Part shown: positions 1 to 7,103 of the stretch, piece by piece
Position numbering within the stretch: the first letter of the stretch is position 1
Layout: each line of letters opens with the position of its first letter
DNA from: JAENVU01 sp964544295
Lineage (GTDB): Bacteria > Actinomycetota > Acidimicrobiia > IMCC26256 > JAENVU01
DNA length: 12,936 bases
Reading direction: 5' to 3'
Assembly: GCA_964544295.1 (NCBI GenBank)
Contig: CAZJBJ010000113.1
Location: 1 to 12,936, forward strand
The notes under the pieces: generated by a model
The model's database searches: none
The model's input: the letters and a program-made list of their open reading frames with translations, nothing else
Told to the model about the DNA's origin: nothing
Made by a program: the position numbers and the translations under genes

Positions 1-166
1 GGTGGTCACCGCGGGCACGATCCTCGTGCGTCAGCGCGGCACGAAGTTCCACCCCGGCCTCAACGTCGGCCGCGGGGGCGACGACACGCTGTTCGCGACC
101 GCACCGGGCGTCGTGAAGTTCGGTCACCGTCGCGGGCGCAAGCTCGTCGACATCGTCGCCGACTAG
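1..166 (+). CDS. rpmA: Large ribosomal subunit protein bL27, C-terminal part (5' end outside window)
   Basis: The 3' end of the bL27 gene, read from base 2 in frame for 54 codons to TAG at 164-166. bL27 is a small 50S protein near the peptidyl-transferase centre. The visible part has the family signature: an I-L-V-R-Q-R-G-T-K-F-H-P-G stretch, then N-V-G-R-G-x-D-D-T-L-F-A, then G-V-V-K-F. The N-terminal part is off the window. It lies 46 bases upstream of obg on the same strand, matching the widespread rplU-rpmA-obg order, so co-transcription with obg is likely. The basic tail (G-H-R-R-G-R-K) is normal for the family. Identification is secure. Confidence 0.95.
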   Translation, partial: VVTAGTILVRQRGTKFHPGLNVGRGGDDTLFATAPGVVKFGHRRGRKLVDIVAD

Positions 167-212
167 TCGAAACGCGGTCCTCCGCGTCCGCAACCCCCCC
201 GGAGCGCTTGCG

Positions 213-1448
213 ATGTCGAATTTCGTCGACGAAGCGCAACTCAACGTGCGCGGTGGTGACGGCGGCGCGGGTTGCATCTCGTTCCGACGCGAGTCGCACA
301 CTCCCAAGGGCGGCCCCGATGGGGGCGACGGGGGGTCCGGCGGCGACATCTGGCTCCAAGCCGATCGCAACGTCGCGTCGCTGCTCGCATTCCGCGACCA
401 TCCGCACCGGCGCGCCACCTCGGGCACGCACGGTTCGGGCAATCAGCGGCACGGAGCATCGGGCGCCGATCTCACCGTGCACGTCCCCGAGGGCACGACG
501 ATCCGTGACCACGCGTCCGGCGACATCCTCGCCGACCTGGTCGGGCACGGCGACCGTTGGCTGGCCGCACGCGGCGGGCGCGGCGGCAAGGGGAACACCC
601 GGTTCCTCTCGAACGCGCGGCGGGCGCCGACCTTCGCCGAGCAGGGCGAGTACGGCGAGGAGCGCTGGCTCGACCTGGAGTTGCGACTCATGGCCGACGC
701 GGCGCTGGTCGGGTTCCCGAACGCCGGGAAGTCGACGCTGATCGCGGCGATCAGCGCGGCGAAGCCCAAGATCGCGAACTACCCGTTCACCACGCTCGTG
801 CCCAACCTCGGGGTCGTTCGGTTCCAGGATCACGAGTTCGTGGTGGCCGACATTCCCGGGCTCATCGAGGGTGCCGCCGAAGGGCGGGGGCTCGGGCACC
901 GGTTCCTCCGCCACGTCGAACGCACCCGTGCGCTCGTGGTGCTGCTCGATCTCGCGCCGATGGACGGGCGCACCCCGGAGGAGCAGGAGCGGATCCTGCT
1001 CGACGAACTGGGCCGCTATCAGCCGGAGTTGTTGACCCGACCCCGCCTGACCATCGGGACCAAGGCCGACGTCGCCGAGTTCGAGACGGACCATCCGAGC
1101 ATCTCGGCCGTGACCCATCAGGGGCTCGACGAGTTCCTCGGGCGCCTCGGGACCCTGGTCGACGAGGCGCGTGGCGCGGAGCCGGTCTCGGACAGCTACG
1201 TCGTGCACCGACCGGCCGAGGAAGGCTTCACCGTCACGCGCGAGAACGACGGCGCCTACCGGCTGGCGGGCCGGTCGGCCGAGCGCGTGGTCGCGATGGC
1301 GGACCTCACCAACATCGAGGCGTTGGAGTACATCCACCAGCGGTTCCGGACCATGGGTGTGGAAAGAGCGTTGGCGCGCGCCGGCGCGCGCGATGGTGAT
1401 CTCGTGCGGATCGGTGAGATCGAACTCGAGTACGTCGAGGGCCTCTGA
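213..1448 (+). CDS. obg: Obg family GTPase (CgtA), ribosome assembly
   Basis: A 411-residue Obg/CgtA GTPase, which binds the 50S subunit late in assembly and links growth to GTP/ppGpp level. Three domains are visible: the glycine-rich Obg fold (about 1-158, with GGDGGAG and GGRGGKGN), the GTPase domain (about 160-320) and a C-terminal OCT domain (about 325-408). GTPase motifs are G1 GFPNAGKST (167-175), switch I with PFTTLVPNLG (191-200) and G3 DIPGLIEGA (213-221). G4 reads TKAD (283-286) instead of the usual NKxD, and G5 is around ISA (297-299). The ATG at 213 has a GGAG eight bases upstream (201-204). The stop overlaps the proB start by one base (TGATG), implying translational coupling. Length and architecture match long actinobacterial Obg proteins. 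Confidence 0.97.
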   Translation: MSNFVDEAQLNVRGGDGGAGCISFRRESHTPKGGPDGGDGGSGGDIWLQADRNVASLLAFRDHPHRRATSGTHGSGNQRHGASGADLTVHVPEGTTIRDHASGDILADLVGHGDRWLAARGGRGGKGNTRFLSNARRAPTFAEQGEYGEERWLDLELRLMADAALVGFPNAGKSTLIAAISAAKPKIANYPFTTLVPNLGVVRFQDHEFVVADIPGLIEGAAEGRGLGHRFLRHVERTRALVVLLDLAPMDGRTPEEQERILLDELGRYQPELLTRPRLTIGTKADVAEFETDHPSISAVTHQGLDEFLGRLGTLVDEARGAEPVSDSYVVHRPAEEGFTVTRENDGAYRLAGRSAERVVAMADLTNIEALEYIHQRFRTMGVERALARAGARDGDLVRIGEIELEYVEGL

Positions 1449-2539
1449 TGCGCGCCGTGGTCAAGATCGGTACCTCGTCGATCACGAACGCGGTAGGCGA
1501 GCTGGACGAGGCGGCGCTCGGCAAGTTGTGCGAGGAGCTGGTCGCGGCGCGTGCCGACGGCCACGCCGTGACCGTGGTGTGTTCCGGGGCGATCGCCGCG
1601 GGAATGCCCGCGCTGGGTCTCACGCAGCGCCCGACCGACATCGGGACGCTCCAGGCGATCGCCGCAGTCGGTCAACCCCGGCTCATGGACAGCATCCGCG
1701 CCAGCTTCGACCGCCACGGCGTGGTCGTCGGTCAGGTGTTGCTCACGCGCTACGACTTCCTGCACCGCTCGCAGTATCTGCACGCGCGCGAGACGTTGGT
1801 GCGCCTCCTGGACCTTGGGGTGGTTCCTGCGGTCAACGAGAACGACACGATCGCCGACGACGAGATCCGTTTCGGCGACAACGACCTCATCGCCGCCCTC
1901 GTCGCCAACCAGATCCGGGCCGACGTGCTCGTGATGCTGACGGACACGGCCGGGCTGTTCACCGCCGATCCCCGGCTCGATTCCGGTGCGTCGCTGATCG
2001 AGCAGATCACCGCGGTCGACGCCGCGCTGGAGGCGGCGGTCGGCGGGGCGGGTTCCAACCGGGGAAGCGGTGGCATGGCCACCAAGCTCGCCGCCGCCCG
2101 AATCGCATCGTGGTCGGGCATTCGAGCCGTCATCGCCGCCGCCGAGGCACCGGGGGTAGTGGACGATGCGATCGCCGGCCGACCGGTCGGGACGGTCTTT
2201 GCCCCGCGCGCCGAGCGGCTCCCGGCCCGCAAGCTCTGGATCGCCTTCGCCATCGGCGCGTCGGGTCGGATCGAGGTCGACGCCGGGGCGCGGACCGCGT
2301 TGCTGGCGCACGGCGGCTCGCTGCTTGCGGCCGGCGTGCGCGCCGTGCACGGCGAGTTCGCCGCGGGAAATGCGGTCGAGGTGATCGACGAGTCCGGACG
2401 GGTCTTCGCCAAGGGTCTGGTGCGGGCGAGCAGTCAGGTGATCCGCGCCGCCGCGGGGAAACGCACCGTCGATCTGCCCGCTGAGGTCCCCGACGAGGTC
2501 ATCCATCGCGACGACCTGGTCGTCGGACTGCCCACCTGA
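1448..2539 (+). CDS. proB: Glutamate 5-kinase with C-terminal PUA domain
   Basis: A 363-residue glutamate 5-kinase, which phosphorylates L-glutamate with ATP to gamma-glutamyl phosphate, the first committed step of proline synthesis in the cytosol. The amino-acid kinase domain (about 1-255) shows VVKIGTSSIT (4-13), CSGAIAAG (45-52), VNENDT (129-134), FGDNDLIAA (142-150), LTDTAGLFTADPR (164-176) and GGMATK (208-213). A PUA domain follows (about 260-345), as in E. coli ProB, which has a similar length. The ATG at 1448 overlaps the obg TGA and has a GAGGG at 1437-1441. Its partner proA follows, but 217 bases away behind an intrinsic terminator instead of directly coupled. Feedback inhibition by proline is a family property; no mutation affecting it can be judged here. 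Confidence 0.96.
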   Translation: MRAVVKIGTSSITNAVGELDEAALGKLCEELVAARADGHAVTVVCSGAIAAGMPALGLTQRPTDIGTLQAIAAVGQPRLMDSIRASFDRHGVVVGQVLLTRYDFLHRSQYLHARETLVRLLDLGVVPAVNENDTIADDEIRFGDNDLIAALVANQIRADVLVMLTDTAGLFTADPRLDSGASLIEQITAVDAALEAAVGGAGSNRGSGGMATKLAAARIASWSGIRAVIAAAEAPGVVDDAIAGRPVGTVFAPRAERLPARKLWIAFAIGASGRIEVDAGARTALLAHGGSLLAAGVRAVHGEFAAGNAVEVIDESGRVFAKGLVRASSQVIRAAAGKRTVDLPAEVPDEVIHRDDLVVGLPT

Positions 2540-2610
2540 CCCGTCCCGTCGGCGCGAGAAATCTCCACAAGAGCTTGCATCTCGCTTGTGTCCTGGGTCA
2601 CACTGCTGCC

Positions 2611-2716
2611 AGTTGCTCGCCCGCCAGAACGGGGGGAGGGCCCGGGTGAACGCCGGGGCCCACGGTGGACGAGCAGTCGGGGGGCCGCCGGAGCAATCCA
2701 GCGGCCCCCCGTTTTT
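2611..2716 (+). ncRNA. Candidate structured leader or small RNA ending at an intrinsic terminator
   Basis: The proB-proA gap can fold as a compact RNA. A closing stem pairs 2614-2619 (TGCTCG) with 2670-2675 (CGAGCA). Inside it, GGGCCC at 2638-2643 pairs with GGGCCC at 2656-2661. Next comes the strong terminator hairpin 2679-2710 with its T run. A weak upstream promoter is possible (TTGCAT at 2575-2580, CACACT at 2599-2604, 18-base spacer). I could not match it to tRNA, T-box, SRP, 6C or a known riboswitch by eye. It may be an independent RNA, the processed 3' end of the obg-proB mRNA, or plain terminator sequence. The boundaries are guesses; only the terminator is secure. Confidence 0.3.
2679..2716 (+). 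terminator. Rho-independent terminator after proB
   Basis: A perfect 10-bp GC-only stem, GGGGGGCCGC (2679-2688) with GCGGCCCCCC (2701-2710), around a 12-base loop, followed by G and five T (2712-2716). This is a canonical intrinsic terminator and stands out in so GC-rich a sequence. It should end transcripts from rpmA-obg-proB. proA lies 40 bases downstream and therefore needs read-through or its own promoter, for which a -10 candidate exists at 2744. Confidence 0.88.
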
Positions 2717-2743
2717 GTCGAATGGCCGTTCGGGGGTCCCGGT

Positions 2744-2749
2744 TAGGAT
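2744..2749 (+). promoter_or_regulatory. -10 box of a leaderless proA promoter
   Basis: TAGGAT matches the actinobacterial TANNNT -10 consensus and lies 7 bases before the proA ATG at 2757. That places the transcript start on or next to the A of the start codon. No Shine-Dalgarno sequence is present between the terminator and the ATG, in agreement with a leaderless mRNA. No clear -35 box is seen at the standard spacing. Confidence 0.55.
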
Positions 2750-2756
2750 CGCCCGC

Positions 2757-4007
2757 ATGTCCGATTCGGTACGGGAGCTCGGTCGACGCGCGTCCGTCGC
2801 ATCCCGAGCGGTCGCCCAGGCCGGAACCGAGACCAAGAACGCGGCGTTGCTCGCCGCGGCGGAGGAACTGGTCGCCGCCTCGGCCGCGATCCTGACCGCG
2901 AATGCGACGGATCTCGACGCCGCGCGGGCCGACGGCATGGCCGCGGGTCCGCTCGACCGCCTGCGGCTGGATCACGACCGCATCGTGGCGATGGCCGACG
3001 GGCTGCGCAGCGTCGCCGCCCTCCCGGATCCGATCGGTGAGGTCGTCACGGGCTGGGTGCGGCCGAACGGGCTGGAGATCCAGCAGGTGCGGGTGCCGCT
3101 CGGCGTGATCGCCATCATCTACGAGAACCGACCGAACGTCACCGCGGACGCGGCCGGGCTGTGCCTGAAGGCGGGGAACGCGGCGCTCCTGCGGGGGAGT
3201 GGATCAGCCTTGCGCACGAACCTCGAGATCGCGACCGCGGTGCGGGCGGGCTTCGCCCGCGCCGGCTTGCCGGCGGACGCGCTGATCGTCGTGGACGATC
3301 CGTCCCACGAGGCCGCGGTCGAGGTCATGCAGCTGACCGACCACGTCGACTGTCTCATTCCCCGGGGCGGACCGGCGCTGATCGCGAGCATCCGCGAGCA
3401 TGCGACCGTCCCGGTCATCATCGATGGTGACGGCAACTGCCAGATTTACGTGGACGAGCGCGCCGATCTCGGTCAGGCGATCGCGATCGTCCTCAACGCC
3501 AAGACCCAACGGCCTTCGGTGTGCAACGCGGCCGAGTCGCTGCTGGTCCACGAAGCGGTGGCGGAGGAGTTCCTGCCGAAGGTGTGCGCCGCGCTCGCGG
3601 GCGAAGGCGTGGAACTCGTCGGCGACGACGCGGCCCGCGCGCTGGTGCCCGGGATGGGCACCGCGACCGAGGACGACTTCGGGCGGGAGTTCCTCGCGCT
3701 GAAGATGAGCGTGGGCGTCGTCCCGTCGCTCGACGCCGCGATCGATCACGTCAACCGGTTCAGCAGCGGCCACACCGAGGCGATTCTCACGACGGATCTC
3801 AACGCGGCGCGCCGCTTCACCCACGAAGTCGACGCGGCTGCGGTCGTCGTCAACGCGTCGACCCGGTTCACCGACGGTGAACAGTTCGGCTTCGGTGCCG
3901 AAATCGGAATCTCGACCCAGAAGCTCCACGCCCGTGGACCGATGGGCTTGGAGCAACTGACGACCACGAAGTACGTGGTCTGGGGACAAGGACAAGTGAG
4001 GGGCTAG
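2757..4007 (+). CDS. proA: Glutamate-5-semialdehyde dehydrogenase (gamma-glutamyl phosphate reductase)
   Basis: A 416-residue NADPH-dependent gamma-glutamyl phosphate reductase of the aldehyde dehydrogenase superfamily, second step of proline synthesis. Conserved blocks are YENRPNVTADAAGLCLKAGN (122-141), ALLRGSGS (143-150), the glycine-rich IPRGG (201-205), DGDGNCQIYVD (223-233) and the catalytic cysteine block QRPSVCNAAESLLV, with Cys256. FGFGAEIGISTQKLHARGPMG (377-397) is the C-terminal signature. The frame stays open upstream to 2586, but that extension runs through the terminator and is not conserved-looking, so the ATG at 2757 (MSDSVRELG) is chosen; the total length fits the family. A TAGGAT box 7 bases upstream and no Shine-Dalgarno suggest leaderless translation. 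The stop TAG overlaps by one base with the GTG of the next gene. Confidence 0.96.
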   Translation: MSDSVRELGRRASVASRAVAQAGTETKNAALLAAAEELVAASAAILTANATDLDAARADGMAAGPLDRLRLDHDRIVAMADGLRSVAALPDPIGEVVTGWVRPNGLEIQQVRVPLGVIAIIYENRPNVTADAAGLCLKAGNAALLRGSGSALRTNLEIATAVRAGFARAGLPADALIVVDDPSHEAAVEVMQLTDHVDCLIPRGGPALIASIREHATVPVIIDGDGNCQIYVDERADLGQAIAIVLNAKTQRPSVCNAAESLLVHEAVAEEFLPKVCAALAGEGVELVGDDAARALVPGMGTATEDDFGREFLALKMSVGVVPSLDAAIDHVNRFSSGHTEAILTTDLNAARRFTHEVDAAAVVVNASTRFTDGEQFGFGAEIGISTQKLHARGPMGLEQLTTTKYVVWGQGQVRG

Positions 4008-4894
4008 TGGCCGAGCGTTTTTCATCGGTTGGCGAGGTGGTCGATCGCCTGCGCACCGTCGATTACCTGGCGGATCCGAGCATCGCCGGCGTCGTGTATC
4101 TCGCCGACAAGCTCGAGAAGCCGGTCCTCGTCGAAGGTCCGGCCGGGGTCGGCAAGACCGAGTTGGCCAAGGCGATCGCCGCCGTGACCGGCTCGCGCCT
4201 CATCCGGTTGCAGTGCTACGAGGGGCTCGACGAGTCCAAGGCGCTGTACGAGTGGAACTACAAGAAGCAGCTCCTGCGCATCCAGGCGGATCGCGAGCAC
4301 GAGGGCGACTGGGCGACGGTCGAGTCCGACATCTTCTCCGAGTCGTTCCTCCTCACCCGTCCACTGCTCGAGGCCATCCGTTCGGACGAGCCGATCGTGC
4401 TGCTGATCGACGAGGTCGACCGCGTCGAGATCGAGACCGAGGCGTTGTTGCTCGAGGTGTTGTCGGACTTCCAGGTCTCGATCCCCGAACTCGGCACCAT
4501 CGTGGGCAAGCAGCGGCCGATCGTGCTGCTGACGTCGAACAACACGCGGGAGCTGTCGGAGGCGTTGAAGCGTCGTTGCCTCTACCTGCACATCGACTAT
4601 CCCGAACTCGAGCGGGAGAAGGAGATCGTGCGGGTGCGGGTGCCCGAGATCGACGAGGAGCTGGCCGAACAGATCTCCCAGGTGGTGCGATCGATCCGGT
4701 CGCTCGACATCAAGAAGGCGCCGTCCATCTCGGAGACCATCGACTGGGCGCGCACGTTGATGTACCTGGGTCACAAGTCGGTCGATCCCGAGGTGATCGG
4801 GGACACGCTGCACGTGTTGCTGAAGTATCAGACCGACATCGCCAAGGCGCGCAAGGAGCTCGTCGACTCCCCGGTTCCCACGGGCCGAAAGTGA
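4007..4894 (+). CDS. MoxR/CoxD-type AAA+ ATPase
   Basis: A 295-residue soluble AAA+ ATPase of the MoxR group, nearest in look to CoxD-type proteins. Motifs are Walker A GPAGVGKT (44-51), Walker B VLLIDEVD (131-138), sensor 1 LLTSNN (174-179), an arginine-finger region ALKRRCL (186-192) and a helical lid with SISETIDW (240-247). MoxR ATPases usually work with a von Willebrand A partner as chaperones that insert cofactors or mature enzymes; the next gene encodes such a partner. The start is GTG at 4007, overlapping the proA stop (TAGTG) and preceded by GTGAGGGG (3995-4002) as a ribosome binding site. The client is unknown: no carbon monoxide dehydrogenase or other oxidoreductase gene is in the window. 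Confidence 0.9.
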   Translation: MAERFSSVGEVVDRLRTVDYLADPSIAGVVYLADKLEKPVLVEGPAGVGKTELAKAIAAVTGSRLIRLQCYEGLDESKALYEWNYKKQLLRIQADREHEGDWATVESDIFSESFLLTRPLLEAIRSDEPIVLLIDEVDRVEIETEALLLEVLSDFQVSIPELGTIVGKQRPIVLLTSNNTRELSEALKRRCLYLHIDYPELEREKEIVRVRVPEIDEELAEQISQVVRSIRSLDIKKAPSISETIDWARTLMYLGHKSVDPEVIGDTLHVLLKYQTDIAKARKELVDSPVPTGRK

Positions 4895-4925
4895 CGCATG
4901 AGCGAGGCGCCAGAGCGGAGATGAA

Positions 4926-6449
4926 GTGGTCAACGCCGCGAAGTTGTCGGACGCGATGACGCGCAACCAGGTCGAGATCCCGTCGGGGGTGGGCTCGGGC
5001 GAGATGCTCGACGTCCTCCAGGGGTTCGTCCACGAGTTGCGCGCGGCCGGACTGCCGGTGTCGATGACCGAGAACCTCGACGCCATGCGCGGCGTCGAGC
5101 AGGTCCCCCTCACGGACCGTGAGACGTTCCGGGAGGTCCTCGCCGCCACCCTGGTCAAGCACTTCCGTCACCGGCGGGCCTTCGACACGGTGTTCGACGT
5201 GTACTTCGCCCTCTACTCCGGCGGCATCGGTGACGACGCCGACGGTGACGGTGACGGCGATCCGATGGGCGAGACCGCGGAGGCGGGGGGCGTCCCCGGC
5301 CAGCAGGGGAGTGGTGGTTCCGGCGAAGGCATGAGCAACGAGGAGTTGGCCGAGATGCTGCTCTCGGCGCTCATGTCCATGGACCGCGAGCAGCTCCGTC
5401 AGCTCGCCGCGATGGCCGTCGCCCGGTTCGCAGGGATGGAGCCCGGCCGCCCGGTCGGTGGCACCTACTACCTCTACCGGACCTTGCGGCAGCTCGACTT
5501 CGACGGGCTCGCGGCGAAGCTGCAGGAACGCAGCGGCGCGGGAGGCGGGGCGGACGGCGAACCCGAGGACCTCGACGCGCGGTTCGAACGCGAGGAGTTC
5601 GAGGCCCGGCTCAAGGAGTTCCGCGAGCTGGTGGAGTCCGAGATCCGGCGTCGACTCGTTGCCGATCGCGGGGTCGAGGCGATGGCGCGCACGTTGCGGA
5701 AGCCGCTGCCCGAGGACGTCGACTTCATGCACGCGTCACGCGAGGAGATGCAGCAGCTCCAACACGCGATCGAGCCGCTGACCCGCGCCCTCGCCGCCCG
5801 GCTCGCGCAACGCCGGAAACGGAAGAACCGTGGTCACCTGGACTTCCGGGCCACCGTGCGGCACTCGCTCTCCTACGGCGGGGTGCCGGCGGAACCGAAG
5901 TTCAAGGATCCGCGCCCGTCGAAGCCCGAGATCATGGTCGTCGCCGACATCTCCGGTTCGGTGGCGAGCTTCGCCCGGTTCACGTTGCAGTTCGTCTACG
6001 CGATGGCGGGCCAGTTTTCGAAGGTCCGGTCGTGGGTCTTCATCGACGGGATCGACGAGGTCACCCGGTACTTCGAGGAGTCCAACGAGATCGCCGAGGC
6101 GGTCCACCGGGTGAACACCGAGGCGGACGTGATCTGGGTCGACGGTCACTCCGACTACGGCCACGCGTTCGAGGTCTTCCACGACCGACACCTGCCGGAG
6201 ATCACGTCCAAGACGTCGATCATCCTGCTCGGCGACGCGCGGAACAACTACCACGCGACCCAGAACTGGGTGTTGAAGGAACTGCGACAGAAGGCTCGGC
6301 GGTTGTACTGGCTGAACCCGGAACCGCGCGGCTACTGGGACACCGGCGATTCAGTGGTTTCCGAGTACGGCATCCACTGCGACGGCGTCTACGAGTGTCG
6401 CAACCTTCGCCAGCTCGAGCGGTTCGTCGCCGCGGTCATCGAGGCGTAG
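4926..6449 (+). CDS. CoxE-like von Willebrand factor A domain protein
   Basis: A 507-residue soluble protein with a CoxE-type VWA domain in its C-terminal half (about 330-505). The MIDAS metal site starts with DISGS (341-345); later blocks are WVDGHSDYGHAF (404-415), LLGDARNN (434-441) and WLNPEPRGYWDTGDS (462-476). An N-terminal helical part (about 25-100) leads into an acidic, glycine-rich linker with DADGDGDGD (104-112) and GQQGSGGSGEG (125-135). Charged helices likely to form a coiled coil follow (about 215-300). It lies 31 bases after the AAA+ ATPase, its presumed partner. The start chosen is GTG 4926, five bases after GGAG (4917-4920); ATG 4956 is a possible alternative. An eight-codon frame (ATG 4898 to TGA 4924) ends just before this start. 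Confidence 0.87.
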   Translation: MVNAAKLSDAMTRNQVEIPSGVGSGEMLDVLQGFVHELRAAGLPVSMTENLDAMRGVEQVPLTDRETFREVLAATLVKHFRHRRAFDTVFDVYFALYSGGIGDDADGDGDGDPMGETAEAGGVPGQQGSGGSGEGMSNEELAEMLLSALMSMDREQLRQLAAMAVARFAGMEPGRPVGGTYYLYRTLRQLDFDGLAAKLQERSGAGGGADGEPEDLDARFEREEFEARLKEFRELVESEIRRRLVADRGVEAMARTLRKPLPEDVDFMHASREEMQQLQHAIEPLTRALAARLAQRRKRKNRGHLDFRATVRHSLSYGGVPAEPKFKDPRPSKPEIMVVADISGSVASFARFTLQFVYAMAGQFSKVRSWVFIDGIDEVTRYFEESNEIAEAVHRVNTEADVIWVDGHSDYGHAFEVFHDRHLPEITSKTSIILLGDARNNYHATQNWVLKELRQKARRLYWLNPEPRGYWDTGDSVVSEYGIHCDGVYECRNLRQLERFVAAVIEA

Positions 6450-7029
6450 CCGGCCCGCCGGCATCCTCGGCCCGCAGGTGCCGACCGAGTTCGTCGGCCA
6501 ACTCGCAGTAGCCCGTGGCGAGTCGCAGCTCGGTCGAGGTCAACGGCGTCGCCCGACCGATCGAGACCGTCCACCCGATCGTGGGCAGCACCAGCGCGAC
6601 GACGGCAGCACCGGTCGCCGAGTTCCGTGCGACGTGGACACCAGGACCCGAGGTCGTGAGCCACTCCGGTTGCAGTATTTCCTGGAGCTGGTGGGTGAGA
6701 ACGTGCGCCAGGTCAGGATGTGACGCCGCGCGGGCCAGGGCGACCGCGCGGTCGAGCACGTCGACGCGCGGTTCCGGGACCTGATCGACTACCTCGATCG
6801 CCTCGACCTCGACGCCGTCGACTTCCTCGATCTCGCGATGCAGCGCGGGGATGAGGTCGGCGTCGGGGATGACGACGGCCAGCTCGTCGATCGCAGCGCC
6901 GTTGACGCGGTCCAGGACCGAAATGCCGATGATGTCGCTTTTGAGGGCACCGATTCGTGATGCGACGAGCCCGAGCGCACCCGGACGATCGGGCACCCGC
7001 ACTCGGATCAGCGCATGGCAGGACTCCAT
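6436..7029 (-). CDS. ACT-domain protein, putative amino-acid-responsive regulator
   Basis: A 197-residue soluble protein. Residues about 5-78 form an ACT domain: the beta strand ALIRVRVPDRPGALGLVASR, then a helix, then IGISVLDRVNGAAIDELAVV. ACT domains bind small ligands, commonly amino acids. Residues about 88-188 form a second alpha/beta domain with a GAF-like look (PTIGWTVSIGRATPLTSTEL, then a helix GYCELADELG); that assignment is only by resemblance. No DNA-binding or catalytic motif is visible, so it may act by protein contact. The start ATG at 7029 has no Shine-Dalgarno but a TAGGGT box 9 bases upstream, suggesting a near-leaderless mRNA. Its 3' end overlaps the CoxE-like gene by 14 bases; it is divergent from nadD. 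Confidence 0.75.
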   Translation of the reverse strand: MESCHALIRVRVPDRPGALGLVASRIGALKSDIIGISVLDRVNGAAIDELAVVIPDADLIPALHREIEEVDGVEVEAIEVVDQVPEPRVDVLDRAVALARAASHPDLAHVLTHQLQEILQPEWLTTSGPGVHVARNSATGAAVVALVLPTIGWTVSIGRATPLTSTELRLATGYCELADELGRHLRAEDAGGPATPR

Positions 7030-7035
7030 CGATGC

Positions 7036-7053
7036 GGGACCCTAGAGGGTCCC
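7036..7053. promoter_or_regulatory. 18-bp palindrome, candidate operator
   Basis: GGGACCCTAGAGGGTCCC consists of perfect 8-bp inverted arms, GGGACCCT (7036-7043) and AGGGTCCC (7046-7053), with a 2-base centre. It lies in the divergent region between the ACT-domain gene and nadD and covers the TAGGGT -10 box of the ACT gene (7039-7044, minus strand). There is no T run, so a terminator is unlikely. A dimeric regulator bound here would block the ACT gene promoter. The identity of any regulator is unknown. Confidence 0.45.
7039..7044 (-). promoter_or_regulatory. -10 box of the ACT-domain gene
   Basis: On the minus strand TAGGGT matches TANNNT and ends 9 bases before the ATG at 7029, giving a leader of only about 3 bases. 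No ribosome binding site is present. It lies inside the 18-bp palindrome 7036-7053. Confidence 0.45.
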
Positions 7054-7089
7054 GGGCCCGGTCGCGGTCTCGGCGCTGCGAACGCTCCG

Positions 7090-7095
7090 TAAACT
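7090..7095 (+). promoter_or_regulatory. -10 box of the nadD promoter
   Basis: TAAACT matches TANNNT and ends 8 bases before the nadD ATG at 7104, predicting a transcript start within about two bases of the start codon. No Shine-Dalgarno sequence precedes nadD. It would drive nadD, the LytR_C protein and rsfS as one unit. Confidence 0.5.
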
Positions 7096-7103
7096 ATCCC
7101 GCG

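Noticed and set aside
2586..2756. 57-residue N-terminal extension of ProA
   Set aside because: It reads through the intrinsic terminator and has no ProA-like sequence; ATG 2757 gives the normal length and has a promoter box beside it.
2540..2756. T-box or known riboswitch before proA
   Set aside because: No T-box sequence (TGGNACCGCG), no specifier-loop layout and no recognisable riboswitch core; reported only as a structured region with a terminator.
60..5158. Long open frames on the minus strand opposite obg, proB, proA and the AAA+ gene (for example 60-1337, 1256-2938, 3204-4025, 4022-5158)
   Set aside because: They are composition shadows in high-GC DNA: Arg/Gly/Asp-rich translations with no recognisable domain, lying opposite genes with clear family motifs.
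6957..7103. 49-residue N-terminal extension of NadD
   Set aside because: It overlaps the start of the ACT gene on the other strand and would put the nucleotide-binding motif far from the N-terminus; family proteins start directly with it.
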